This document shows positions 55,752-64,000 of a DNA stretch of 64,000 bases, one piece after another (position 1 is the stretch's first letter; every line of letters starts with the position of its first letter). Below the pieces are notes generated by a model that saw nothing but the letters and a program-made list of their open reading frames with translations, made no database searches and had not been told where the DNA came from. This DNA is from Candidatus Brevundimonas colombiensis (GTDB lineage Bacteria; Pseudomonadota; Alphaproteobacteria; Caulobacterales; Caulobacteraceae), in contig CP119326.1 of NCBI GenBank assembly GCA_029202665.1, positions 310,001-374,000 of the forward strand. The letters run 5' to 3'. Made by a program: the position numbers and the translations under genes.

Positions 55752-56306
55752 CTATCCCTTCGTCGTGTCGATCCAGGCGGCGAAGGCGTCCATGAAGTCC
55801 TTCAGGAACTTCTTCGTGTCGTCCTTCTTCAACTTGCCGTCGTCGTCCAGCAGGTCGGCGACATTGCCGATATAGGCTTCGGGCTGCTGCATCGTGGGCA
55901 TCCCCAGGAAGACCAGGGGCTGGCGCAGGTGGTGGTTGGCGCCGAAGGCGGCCAGGGCGCCGGGCGACACGCTGACGATGGCGGCGGGCTTCTTGGCCCA
56001 GACGCTGTGGCCATAGGGGCGCGAGCCGACGTCCAGCGCGTTCTTCAGCGCCCCGGGGATGGAGCGGTTGTATTCGGGCGTGACGAACAGCACCGCCTCG
56101 GTGGTCGCCACCTCGTCGCGGAAACGGGTCCAGGCGGGCGGGGGCGTCTCGGTGTCCAGGTCGGGGTTGTAGAGCGGCAGGTCGCCGATTTCGACCAGCT
56201 CCAGCTCCAGCCCCGGCGCGGCCAGCGCCTTCAGTTCAAGGCCGATGGCGCGCGAATAGGCGCCTTTGCGCAGGCTGCCGACGATCAGGGCGACGCGGAC
56301 GGACAT
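55752..56306 (-). CDS. NAD(P)H-dependent FMN reductase
   Basis: A 184-residue flavodoxin-fold reductase. The flavin motif is VGSLRKGAYSRAIG at the start, and the second binding loop is FVTPEYNRSIPGALKNALDVGS near 75-95. The region SVSPGALAAFGANHHLRQPL is typical of the chromate/quinone reductase ChrR-like group. It supplies reduced FMN or reduces quinones and other electrophiles; the physiological substrate is unknown. Start ATG at 56306. Confidence 0.93.
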   Translation of the reverse strand: MSVRVALIVGSLRKGAYSRAIGLELKALAAPGLELELVEIGDLPLYNPDLDTETPPPAWTRFRDEVATTEAVLFVTPEYNRSIPGALKNALDVGSRPYGHSVWAKKPAAIVSVSPGALAAFGANHHLRQPLVFLGMPTMQQPEAYIGNVADLLDDDGKLKKDDTKKFLKDFMDAFAAWIDTTKG

Positions 56307-56390
56307 GGGGTTCTCCGGGACGGGTGGATTGAAGCGCCAGCATAACCGATACCGTGATCGGATGTTCCCTTACTCTTCCCCCGTCACATC

Positions 56391-56503
56391 GGGCTTGTCC
56401 CCGGGGCCTATTTGTCAGCAGGCCTGATCGGCCGCTGTCGCGACAGGTTTCATGGCCGTGACCGGCCGTACCATGGCCCCTCGGGACAAGCCCGAGGGTG
56501 ACG
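56391..56503. repeat. Intergenic palindromic repeat, family C copy 1
   Basis: CCGTCACATCGGGCTTGTCC on the left is the inverse of GGGACAAGCCCGAGGGTGACGG on the right. It fills the gap before the M16 peptidase stop. A variant occurs at 62774-62907. Confidence 0.8.
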
Positions 56504-56517
56504 GACGTGCGTTGGGA

Positions 56518-57786
56518 TCAGCCCCCGAACAACGCCCTGGCGAAGGCCTCGCCCGCCGGGGCGGCCGACCTGGGCCCCAGCACGGCGCTGGCCGCCTTGC
56601 CGCCCGCCAGCACCCGCCCGCCGACCGTCCGCACATCCTCGATCGTCTGGCTTTCCAACTGTTCGGTCATCAGGGCGCTGGCGCGCGGCGCGCCGAAGAT
56701 CAGGGTCTGGGCGGCGTTGCGGCCCGCCCGGCTCATCGGGTTTTCGTCCGACATCCACAGGCCCGCCTTCATCACCGCCTTGGCCCGCGACAGTTCCTTT
56801 TCGGTCGGTCCGGTGTCGGCCAGCGCCCGCACCTCGGTCGCCGAGACCTCGGCCAGCTCCCTGGCCCGGTCCGCCGCCGCCCCGGCGTAGATGCCCAGCA
56901 CCCCCGCATCCTCATACGGCTCCTGATAGGCGTCGATGGCGTAGGCCAGGCCCCGCTCTTCCCGCGCGCTCTGGAACAGGCGCGACGCCATGCCCCCGCC
57001 CAGGATTTCGCCGAACAGCCGCATGGCCGACAGGGCCGGATCGGTCGCCGACAGGGCGGGCAGTTGGAACACCAGATTGGCCTGTTCGATCTTGCGCGTC
57101 AGTTTCGCATGGCCGCCGACGAAGACGGCCGGGGCCGGGGCCTCGACCGGCGCAGCGACCGCCTCGCCGAACCAGCGCTCGGCCAGGGCCAGCAGTTCGC
57201 CCTCCTCCACCGCGCCGGACACCGACACCACCATGCGGTCGGGCGAATACAGACGCGCCCGCCACGCCTCGACCGTCGCCTTGTCCGCTGGCTTCAGGCT
57301 GGCGATCGAGCCCAGGATCGGCCGCCCCATCGGCTGGCCGGTGAAGGCGCGCGTCTGGACCATTTCGAACACATGGTCGTCGGGCGTGTCGAAGGCCTCG
57401 GCGATCTCCTGGGCCACCACGTCCTTTTCGCGCACGATCTCGGTCGGATCGAGCGTGGGCCGGAACACCAGGTCCGACAGCACCTGCATGGCCAGCGGCA
57501 AGGAACCGTCCAGCCCCCGCACCTCGAAACTGGTCCGCTCGTATCCGGTGGAGGCGTTGATGGTTCCGCCTTCGGCCTCGATGCGTTCGACGATCTCGCG
57601 CGCGGCCATGTCGCCCGCGCCCTTGAACACCAGATGCTCCAGCAGGTGCGACCAGCCGGAGCGGTCCTCGGCCTCCCAGCGCGCCCCGCCCTTGACGGTG
57701 ACGACGACGGCCAGGGTCTTCAGGCCGGGCATGGGATCGCAGACGACGCGGACGCCGTTGGACAGGGTGTGCAGGGAAGCGGTCAG
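56518..57786 (-). CDS. M16 family zinc peptidase
   Basis: A 422-residue mitochondrial-processing-peptidase-like protein. The inverted zinc motif HLLEHLVFKG (HxxEH) with the downstream Glu helix is intact, so it should be active. The start THTLSNGVRVVCDPMPGLKTLAVVVTVKGGARWE is standard for M16. The likely initiator is a CTG at 57786, in a CTGA overlap with the SURF1 stop; the first in-frame ATG lies 14 codons later in a conserved region. It is the last gene of the cytochrome oxidase assembly cluster. Confidence 0.9.
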   Translation of the reverse strand: MTASLHTLSNGVRVVCDPMPGLKTLAVVVTVKGGARWEAEDRSGWSHLLEHLVFKGAGDMAAREIVERIEAEGGTINASTGYERTSFEVRGLDGSLPLAMQVLSDLVFRPTLDPTEIVREKDVVAQEIAEAFDTPDDHVFEMVQTRAFTGQPMGRPILGSIASLKPADKATVEAWRARLYSPDRMVVSVSGAVEEGELLALAERWFGEAVAAPVEAPAPAVFVGGHAKLTRKIEQANLVFQLPALSATDPALSAMRLFGEILGGGMASRLFQSAREERGLAYAIDAYQEPYEDAGVLGIYAGAAADRARELAEVSATEVRALADTGPTEKELSRAKAVMKAGLWMSDENPMSRAGRNAAQTLIFGAPRASALMTEQLESQTIEDVRTVGGRVLAGGKAASAVLGPRSAAPAGEAFARALFGG

Positions 57787-58496
57787 GAAAGGTCTTTCTT
57801 GGTTCGACGGCGAAGCAGCGCCACATAGAAGCCGACGAGCGCGATCGCCAGTCCGAACCACGTCAGGGCGTATCCGAAATGATTGTTGGAGAAGGCGGCG
57901 GGCGGGGCCGAAGGCCGCAGGGCCGGGAACTCGGGATTGGTCGCGGTCAGGGCGAAGACCACCTCGGGCCGCACCGGCCCGGCGACCTTCAGCGCCCTGG
58001 CCATGGCGGCGTTGTCGCGGGCGTAGAAGCGGTTGTCGGCCGGGGCGGGGCTCAGGCCGCCGGGCTTGGGGACCGTGCGGAACTCGCCCATCAGCACCAG
58101 CGGCAAGGTGGTGTCGATCACGCGCGGCCGCGTCGCCACGCCCTCGCCGACGAAGCCGCGGTCGACCAGCAGGCTGAAATCCTGACCGGCCGGACGACAG
58201 GCCGAAATCAGCCGCACCCCGGCCTCGCCGTCGTGGATCGACTGCAACGCCACGAAGGGGGCGCTGGCCAGGCCGGGACAGACGATCAGGGCCTTGCGGA
58301 ACTCCAGGTCGGCGCCGCTTCGGGTCTCCTGCAGCACCTGATCCAGCGGCGCGGGCGGTTTCGCCGCCGCCGCATCGGCCGCCGCGATCAGTCCTTCCTT
58401 CCACTTCAGCCGTTCGACCTGCCAGACGCCCAGCCCCACAAGCAGGGCCACGGCGAGCGCCGTCAGCACGGTCAGCACCCACGGGAAACGCTTCAT
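57783..58496 (-). CDS. SURF1 family cytochrome c oxidase assembly protein
   Basis: A 237-residue protein with two membrane helices, one at each end (PWVLTVLTALAVALLVGLGVWQVERLKWKE and FGYALTWFGLAIALVGFYVALLRRR), and a periplasmic domain between. The GVWQ motif and the NNHFGYALTWF ending are SURF1 signatures. It helps insert heme a into subunit I. Its start overlaps DUF983 by ATGA and its stop overlaps the M16 peptidase. Confidence 0.95.
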   Translation of the reverse strand: MKRFPWVLTVLTALAVALLVGLGVWQVERLKWKEGLIAAADAAAAKPPAPLDQVLQETRSGADLEFRKALIVCPGLASAPFVALQSIHDGEAGVRLISACRPAGQDFSLLVDRGFVGEGVATRPRVIDTTLPLVLMGEFRTVPKPGGLSPAPADNRFYARDNAAMARALKVAGPVRPEVVFALTATNPEFPALRPSAPPAAFSNNHFGYALTWFGLAIALVGFYVALLRRRTKKDLS

Positions 58497-58894
58497 CGCT
58501 GGTTCCTGTACTGCAGGCCGATCATCAGCCCCCGGCCCGGCCGCATCAGCGCCAGCGACAGGCCCGCCACCATCGGCAGCCAGACGATCAGATGCAGCCA
58601 CATGGGCGGGTGGAACTTGATCTCCACGAACAGGGCCGAGAACACCACCACGAAGCCGGCGATCTGCATGATGAAGGTCGCCGGCCCGTCGCCGGTCTGG
58701 ATGGTCGAGAAATCCAGCCCGCACGCCTCGCACGCCGGCCGGACCTTCAGAAAGCCGTCGAACAGCCGCCCCTGGCCGCAACGCGGACACCGCCCCTTCA
58801 GCGCCGCGCGAACCGGATGATCGCAAACGATGACGGCGCGGGACGATGGCTCGTCCCGCGCCGTTTCGACAGTCTCAGGCCCGTCTTGGCTCAA
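58493..58894 (-). CDS. DUF983 family membrane protein
   Basis: A 133-residue protein with a CPRCGQGRLFDGFLKVRPACEACGLDF zinc-ribbon-like stretch (four Cys, about 36-58) and two membrane helices (MQIAGFVVVFSALFVE and LHLIVWLPMVAGLSLAL). DUF983 is regularly found between ctaE and SURF1 in alphaproteobacteria. ATGA overlaps with both neighbours. Confidence 0.95.
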   Translation of the reverse strand: MSQDGPETVETARDEPSSRAVIVCDHPVRAALKGRCPRCGQGRLFDGFLKVRPACEACGLDFSTIQTGDGPATFIMQIAGFVVVFSALFVEIKFHPPMWLHLIVWLPMVAGLSLALMRPGRGLMIGLQYRNQR

Positions 58895-59799
58895 CCGAAG
58901 ACGACATAGACGAAGGCGAACAGGAACAGCCAGACCACGTCCACGAAGTGCCAGTACCAGGCCGCCGCCTCGAAGCCGAAATGCTTCTGGGGGGTGAAGT
59001 CGCCGGCCAGCAGACGGATCAGGCAGACCGCCAGGAAGATGGTCCCGATCAGGACGTGGAAGCCGTGGAAGCCCGTGGCCATGAAGAAGATGGAGCCGTA
59101 CAGGCCCGAGTTGACCGCCTCTTCGTTGAAGAACAGCTTCTCGTGCAGGATGTGGTGATATTCATAGGCCTGGACGCAGGTGAACAGCACGCCCAGCGCC
59201 ACGGTGATGGCCAGGGCGATCTTGGCGCCCTTGCGGTCCCCGACCTGGATGGCGTGGTGCGCCCAGGTGACGGTGCAGCCGCTCAGCAGCAGGGTCACGG
59301 TGTTCAACAGCGGCAGTTGCCACGGCGACAGCACCTCGACCCCCTTGGGCGGCCAGGTCGACCAGGCCTTGGCCGTGTCGGCCCAGGTCCCGACTTCCGG
59401 CGTCAGCGCCCGCGATTCGTGGAACAGGGCCATGTCGAAGAACATCCAGAAGAAGGCGACGAAGAACATCACCTCCGATGCGATGAACAGCAGCATCCCG
59501 TAGCGCAGGCCGATGGAGACGACCGGCGTATGGTCGCCCGCCTTGGATTCCTTGATCACGTCCGACCACCAGCCGAACATGGAGATCAGCACGCCCGCCA
59601 GGCCGGCGAAGAAGACGCCGGGCTTGCCGTGGGCCAGGAAGTTGGCGGCGATCGGGCCATTCTCGGCCGGGGCCAGACCCTTCATCCAGATCACCGCTCC
59701 GATGAACATGATGGCCGCGGCGATGGACGACACCAGCGGCCACGGGCTGGGCGGAACCAGGTGGTAGTCGTGCTGCGGAGCGGCGTGCGCGTCGGCCAT
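58891..59799 (-). CDS. ctaE: Cytochrome c oxidase subunit III (CtaE)
   Basis: A 302-residue seven-helix subunit of aa3-type oxidase. It opens with HDYHLVPPSPWPLVSSIAAAIMFIGAV; conserved parts are RYGMLLFIASEVMFFVAFFWMFFDMALF, SGCTVTWAHHAI and the terminal HFGFEAAAWYWHFVDVVWLFLFAFVYV. It stabilises proton uptake by subunit I. The ATG at 59799 is chosen. In related genomes ctaG lies immediately upstream; here the ~1.1 kb interrupted segment separates them. Confidence 0.97.
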   Translation of the reverse strand: MADAHAAPQHDYHLVPPSPWPLVSSIAAAIMFIGAVIWMKGLAPAENGPIAANFLAHGKPGVFFAGLAGVLISMFGWWSDVIKESKAGDHTPVVSIGLRYGMLLFIASEVMFFVAFFWMFFDMALFHESRALTPEVGTWADTAKAWSTWPPKGVEVLSPWQLPLLNTVTLLLSGCTVTWAHHAIQVGDRKGAKIALAITVALGVLFTCVQAYEYHHILHEKLFFNEEAVNSGLYGSIFFMATGFHGFHVLIGTIFLAVCLIRLLAGDFTPQKHFGFEAAAWYWHFVDVVWLFLFAFVYVVFG

Positions 59800-60094
59800 G
59801 CGGTCTCTTCCCCTCAAATCCATTCGCGGCCGGGCCGTTTGTCAGGCCTCGATCCTGCGATGAAGTCACCGTTTCTTCCGACATAACGCCGTCGAGCGCA
59901 ACAGGCCAGAGGGCCCTTTGGGCTCTATGAGGGCCGTCAGACCGCACCCCACGCCGGGGAAGTCCACGCAGCCAGCGTCCGCTCGTTCGAATGTGGGCTG
60001 AGCGAGGACTGAGGGGTTTGATTCCAGTGTGTCCTTTTTTCTTGCCATGCCAAGGTTGCACTGAAACAACGTGAAGGAATTCTAGGAGAATAAT
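59800..60094. other. Intergenic region before ctaE with NUDIX fragment copy 1
   Basis: The 295-base region carries the probable ctaE promoter and, at 59942-59969, a 28-base fragment encoding VDFPGVGCG on the minus strand, the start of a NUDIX hydrolase; the following codons (GLTALIEPKG) diverge. No intact gene. See also 61034-61061. Confidence 0.65.
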
Positions 60095-60559
60095 ATGGTC
60101 AGAAGAAAAGTTGTGCTGCTGACAATGTTGGGGCTTGCGGGCTGCACAACTGCAGAACCATTGAAGCAGGTTGTTGCAACCGAGGTTCCAGTTCAGTGTA
60201 AACCGTTCGAAGATTATGCTGAATTTAGCTGCTGGTGGTCCGCCGACGATGCTCCTCTGACGCATTGCGTCCTGCGATCCGAAACCACACCGGCATGTCG
60301 TCTCGGTGCTAAGGCGGGGTTCTACATCAATCGTGGCGCAGAGCTTGCTCGAGACAGCCAACAGACCAGCGGCTGGATTGGGGTCAAGGTGTTTCAGGAC
60401 GAAACTGGCCATGTCGGGTTTCGCGCAGAAGCCACGACCAGTGGTTACAGCCTAAGGCACAGTTCAGCTATGGCGACACCAACTGGGTCGCCTTCGTCTC
60501 CAACTTGGCCGCGCTTCCCGGCTGGATTGGAATTCGGACCTGAACAGGTCAGGCGCTGA
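60095..60559 (+). CDS. Lipoprotein of unknown function, apparent frameshift near the end
   Basis: A 154-residue predicted lipoprotein; the lipobox is LGLAGC with Cys at 17. The mature domain has CKPFEDYAEFSCWWSADDA and LTHCVLRSETTPACRL, a four-Cys pattern with a resemblance to TonB C-terminal-like secreted domains, which is only a guess. From about 60450 the frame turns into low-complexity Ser/Pro/Thr, while a shifted frame gives AQFSYGDTNWVAFVSNLAAL and a stop at 60543, a more protein-like ending. I suspect a one-base frameshift. GC is lower than around it. Good AGGAGA site at 60084. Confidence 0.6.
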   Translation: MVRRKVVLLTMLGLAGCTTAEPLKQVVATEVPVQCKPFEDYAEFSCWWSADDAPLTHCVLRSETTPACRLGAKAGFYINRGAELARDSQQTSGWIGVKVFQDETGHVGFRAEATTSGYSLRHSSAMATPTGSPSSPTWPRFPAGLEFGPEQVRR

Positions 60560-60590
60560 CGGGGCGGCAGCCCCGCCAGCATGGTCATTG

Positions 60591-60779
60591 TTACAGCGTG
60601 TCGCAATCGACTAGGACCGGCTCCGAGATATCGCAGACCCCCTGTTTGTTACAAGTGACCACGATTTCCCAGCAAGAATCCAGGGGCGGCTGCGACTGAG
60701 CATTAGCCGGCATCGCTGTCGCCGTGCAGGCAAATGACAAAGCAATCACACTCAGTTTAGTTTTCAGGGAGACGCGCAT
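60591..60779 (-). CDS. Small secreted Cys-rich protein
   Basis: A 62-residue ORF from the ATG at 60779: a signal peptide (KLSVIALSFACTATAMPANAQ) then a 40-residue mature part with four Cys (DSCWEIVVTCNKQGVCDISEPVLVDC). An upstream start would extend it without improving the signal. GC is lower than the genome. No homologue recognised; real expression is uncertain but the signal peptide is convincing. Confidence 0.55.
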   Translation of the reverse strand: MRVSLKTKLSVIALSFACTATAMPANAQSQPPLDSCWEIVVTCNKQGVCDISEPVLVDCDTL

Positions 60780-60844
60780 CTTTTCCTGCGTGGCTGATGA
60801 CGAACCCATCCCACCACATTGCGATATCAACTATTAGTCGTATG

Positions 60845-61072
60845 AATTTAACCCACGGTTATGTTATGTATGACTTGGCCAGGCTGGTCTCCTCCTCGGC
60901 CTCGCGGCGAGCGACCCGGGCCGACGACTCCATCGGATCGACCTTGCTGCCGACGATGTTCCAATGACTCGCCTCGGGCGCCCCAACCCGCCGATACAGC
61001 AGCACGCGACCATTGTCGCCGCGGATCACCAGGCCGCACCCCACGCCGGGGAAATCCACGCCTGGCTGGGCC
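60845..61072 (-). pseudogene. Truncated NUDIX hydrolase, copy 2 of the fragment
   Basis: On the minus strand the frame reads VDFPGVGCGLVIRGDNGRVLLYRRV, then SHWNIVGSKVDPMESSARVARREAEEET. This is the N-terminus and catalytic NUDIX box of an ADP-ribose/nucleotide pyrophosphatase-type hydrolase, but it stops soon after the box (SLAKSYIT...), leaving out the second half of the domain. The first Gly of the box is Ser. It lies between ctaG and the island genes. The 28 bases that begin it (61034-61061) recur at 59942-59969. Confidence 0.75.
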
Positions 61073-61078
61073 AAGACC

Positions 61079-61615
61079 TCAAGCCGTCGGCGCGTCGACG
61101 GACGGATAGAAGGTGTAGCTGAGGGTGATCTCGCGCGCGCCGCGCGCCTCCCGGTCGGTGGCCAGTTCGGGGGCGATGAAATACTGCATCGGGAACTGGC
61201 GCGTCTCGCCCGCCGCCAGGGTCTGGTCGGTGAAGCAGAAACACTGCAGCTTCTGGAAATACGGCCCCGTATATTCCGGCACGACATTATAGCCGGCCCG
61301 CACCTGGATCGGCCGGTCCGACGTGTTGGTCACGTCGAAATAGGCCAGACCCGTTTCGCCGATCCGCACCCGCTGCGTCGCCTGTTCGGCCTTGAAGGTC
61401 ATGGGCAGGCCCCGGACATTGGTGTCGAACCGCACCAGGACGGTTTGGTCCAGCACCCTGTCCGGCGCCTTTTCCGCCCGCCGCACCGTGCCGTCGAAGC
61501 CTGTCACCTGACAGAACATCCGATAAAGCGGCACCGCCGCGAAGGCCGCGCCCGTCATCCCCATGACGCCCAGCACGCAGACGATGGCGATCAGGTTCTT
61601 GCGGTCGGCCTTCAT
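61079..61615 (-). CDS. ctaG: Cytochrome c oxidase assembly protein CtaG (Cox11)
   Basis: A 178-residue copper chaperone delivering CuB to subunit I. One membrane helix (~9-28) anchors a periplasmic domain with YRMFCQVTGFDGT and the Cu motif CFCF (Cys125 and Cys127), then FIAPELATD and ITLSYTFYP. Its ATG overlaps the stop of the small membrane protein upstream (ATGA). Confidence 0.97.
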   Translation of the reverse strand: MKADRKNLIAIVCVLGVMGMTGAAFAAVPLYRMFCQVTGFDGTVRRAEKAPDRVLDQTVLVRFDTNVRGLPMTFKAEQATQRVRIGETGLAYFDVTNTSDRPIQVRAGYNVVPEYTGPYFQKLQCFCFTDQTLAAGETRQFPMQYFIAPELATDREARGAREITLSYTFYPSVDAPTA

Positions 61616-61782
61616 GGCCGGCTGTTCTCGACCGACTGCTCCAGCGCCCGCTCCGCCGCCTGGTTCTGCTGCAGGCGCAGGACGGTGGTGGCGAAGACCA
61701 GGACGATGAAGGCGACCAGGGCGCTGGCGATCCAGACGTTGCGACGCTTGCGCGCACGCAGTTCTTCGGGGGTCAGGCGCAT
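61612..61782 (-). CDS. Small membrane protein in the ctaB-ctaG gap (CoxF-like)
   Basis: A 56-residue ORF read directly from the sequence: start MRLTPEELRARKRRNVWIAS, one membrane helix (ALVAFIVLVFATTVLRL), acidic/polar tail ending VENSRP. Its stop overlaps the ctaG start by ATGA, and it begins only three bases after ctaB. Short membrane proteins occupy this same slot in other alphaproteobacterial oxidase clusters and are thought to aid assembly. Confidence 0.85.
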   Translation of the reverse strand: MRLTPEELRARKRRNVWIASALVAFIVLVFATTVLRLQQNQAAERALEQSVENSRP

Positions 61783-61785
61783 GGC

Positions 61786-62763
61786 TTACGCTCCCAGGCC
61801 GGCCAGGGCCTCGACCAACAGGGCCGAGAACAGGGCCATCAGATACAGGATGGAAAAGGCGAACAGGTCCCGCGCCGGTTTGGCCTGGACCTTGACGTCA
61901 TACAATGCGGCCTCGCGTCCCACGGTGTCGGCCTTGTCAGGCTCGTCGCCGGCGCGCGAGCGGAACAGCCGCCAGGCCAGGCCCAGAAAACCCAGGCCGC
62001 CCACGACCGACACGACCAGATAGATGAGGCCGCCCAGGCCGACCAGGGCGGGCGCGATGGCCGTCGGCACGAAGATCAGGCTGTAGATCAGGATCTGCAG
62101 CCGGGTGGACCGGGCGCCGCGCGCCACCGGCATCATCGGAATGCCCGCCTTGGCGTAGTCGCCGGCCGAATACAGCGCCAGGGCCCAGCTGTGCGGCGGG
62201 GTCCACAGGAAGATGATGGCGAACAGCAGCCACGCCTGCCACGGCGCATGGCCCGTCGCCGCCGCCCAGCCGATCACCGGCGGAAAGGCGCCCGCCGCCC
62301 CGCCGATGACGATGTTCTGGGGCGTCCGACGCTTCAGCAGCAGGGTGTAGAAACCGGCGTAATAGACGATGGTCAGGGCCAGCAGCCCCGCCGCCAGCCA
62401 GTTGGTGTTCATGCCCAGCAGCATGACCGAGAACAGGCTCAGGATCACGCCGAAGGCCATGGCGTCGTTCTTCCTGACGCGGCCCGCCGCCACCGGCCGG
62501 CCGCGCGTGCGCCGCATCAGGGCGTCGGTCTCGCCCTCCAGCGCCATGTTCAGCGCCCCCGCCGCGCCCGCGCCCACGGCGATGCACAGGATGGCGATGG
62601 CCGCGACCAGCGGATTGACCGATCCCGGCGCGACGATCAGCCCGGTCGCGGCGGTGAACACCACCAGCGACATCACGCGCGGCTTCAACAGCTGGAAGAA
62701 GTCCTCCGGCTGGGCGGTCGAGATGGCGGCTTGGTCGAGGTCGGTCGGGGTCACGATGGTCAT
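61786..62763 (-). CDS. ctaB: Protoheme IX farnesyltransferase (heme O synthase) CtaB
   Basis: A 325-residue, nine-helix prenyltransferase making heme O from heme B for the oxidase. The substrate motif is ALNMALEGETDALMRRTRGRP (about 70-90), with the second acidic region near YSAGDYAKAGIPMMPV. The start MTIVTPTDLDQAAISTAQPEDFFQLLKPRVMSLVV is standard. Full length. Confidence 0.97.
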   Translation of the reverse strand: MTIVTPTDLDQAAISTAQPEDFFQLLKPRVMSLVVFTAATGLIVAPGSVNPLVAAIAILCIAVGAGAAGALNMALEGETDALMRRTRGRPVAAGRVRKNDAMAFGVILSLFSVMLLGMNTNWLAAGLLALTIVYYAGFYTLLLKRRTPQNIVIGGAAGAFPPVIGWAAATGHAPWQAWLLFAIIFLWTPPHSWALALYSAGDYAKAGIPMMPVARGARSTRLQILIYSLIFVPTAIAPALVGLGGLIYLVVSVVGGLGFLGLAWRLFRSRAGDEPDKADTVGREAALYDVKVQAKPARDLFAFSILYLMALFSALLVEALAGLGA

Positions 62764-62773
62764 CTTCTACACC

Positions 62774-62907
62774 CTCATCCTCGGGCTTGTCCCGAGGGTC
62801 TCCATTTTCCCAGAAACAAAAAGAAGGGCCCCGAACAGTCCGTCCGAGGCCCATCCCAGTCTTTCGTCGCCGCCCCGGCCGACCCTCGGGACAGGCCCGA
62901 AGGACGG
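62774..62907. repeat. Intergenic palindromic repeat, family C copy 2
   Basis: CTCATCCTCGGGCTTGTCCCGAGGGTC on the left pairs with GACCCTCGGGACAGGCCCGAAGGACG on the right, matching the ends of 56391-56503. It lies between ctaB and ctaD within the oxidase cluster. Confidence 0.75.
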
Positions 62908-62921
62908 CGCAAGGTCGGGTG

Positions 62922-64000
<1,079 letters not shown>

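Overview
The window is a chromosomal stretch of a high-GC alphaproteobacterium of the family Caulobacteraceae, most like Brevundimonas. The evidence is the very GC-rich coding sequence, the TonB-dependent receptors, a DivJ-like cell-cycle kinase, a PdeA-type phosphodiesterase with a GEDEF motif, alphaproteobacterial DUF families, and a ctaD-ctaB-ctaG-ctaE cytochrome oxidase cluster. The species call is inference from protein recognition; no database search was made. Genes are tightly packed, often with ATGA or GTGA overlaps. No rRNA, tRNA, CRISPR array, prophage or intact insertion sequence was seen.

Layout. 1-6.8 kb: end of a TonB receptor, a SufE-like protein, a DivJ-like kinase, a zinc-free reductase, small secreted or DUF proteins, and a divergent HxlR regulator/SDR pair. 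7-13.3 kb: lepA, then a two-gene RND efflux operon. 13.3-20 kb: a lower-GC lipoprotein gene, a large TonB receptor, nhaA and selO. 20-26.5 kb: a membrane protein/XRE pair, a remnant of a TraB/GumN-like protein, a DoxX protein, a MerR regulator with two acyl-CoA dehydrogenases, and a bestrophin-like channel. 26.5-36 kb: UbiB-type kinase, rsmE, glutamate-cysteine ligase, a ParDE toxin-antitoxin pair, DUF72, alcohol dehydrogenase, phbB and gloB. 36-46.5 kb: methyltransferase, SixA-like phosphatase, DUF952 and pyrD, a hybrid histidine kinase, orphan vsr, peroxiredoxin, YqgE, an outer-membrane barrel, and a PP2C phosphatase fused to a Ser/Thr kinase. 46.5-56.3 kb: pdeA, GNAT, a TetR regulator diverging from a PF10118-type protein, a DUF1800/DUF1501 pair, a SulP transporter, a cold-shock protein and an FMN reductase. 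56.5-64 kb: the minus-strand cytochrome c oxidase assembly cluster, reading ctaD, ctaB, a small membrane protein, ctaG, an interrupted segment, ctaE, DUF983, SURF1 and an M16 peptidase.

The most unusual feature is the roughly 1.1 kb segment between ctaG and ctaE. It has lower GC than its surroundings, carries a plus-strand lipoprotein gene with an apparent frameshift and a small secreted Cys-rich protein, and has at each end a 28-bp near-identical copy of the start of a NUDIX hydrolase. Other noteworthy features are several families of intergenic palindromic repeats, a twin operator in front of the MerR/acyl-CoA dehydrogenase operon, a perfect palindrome over the TetR start codon, and three tandem 13-bp repeats upstream of the DoxX gene. 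I did not find a clearly new multi-gene system; most of the window is ordinary core genome.
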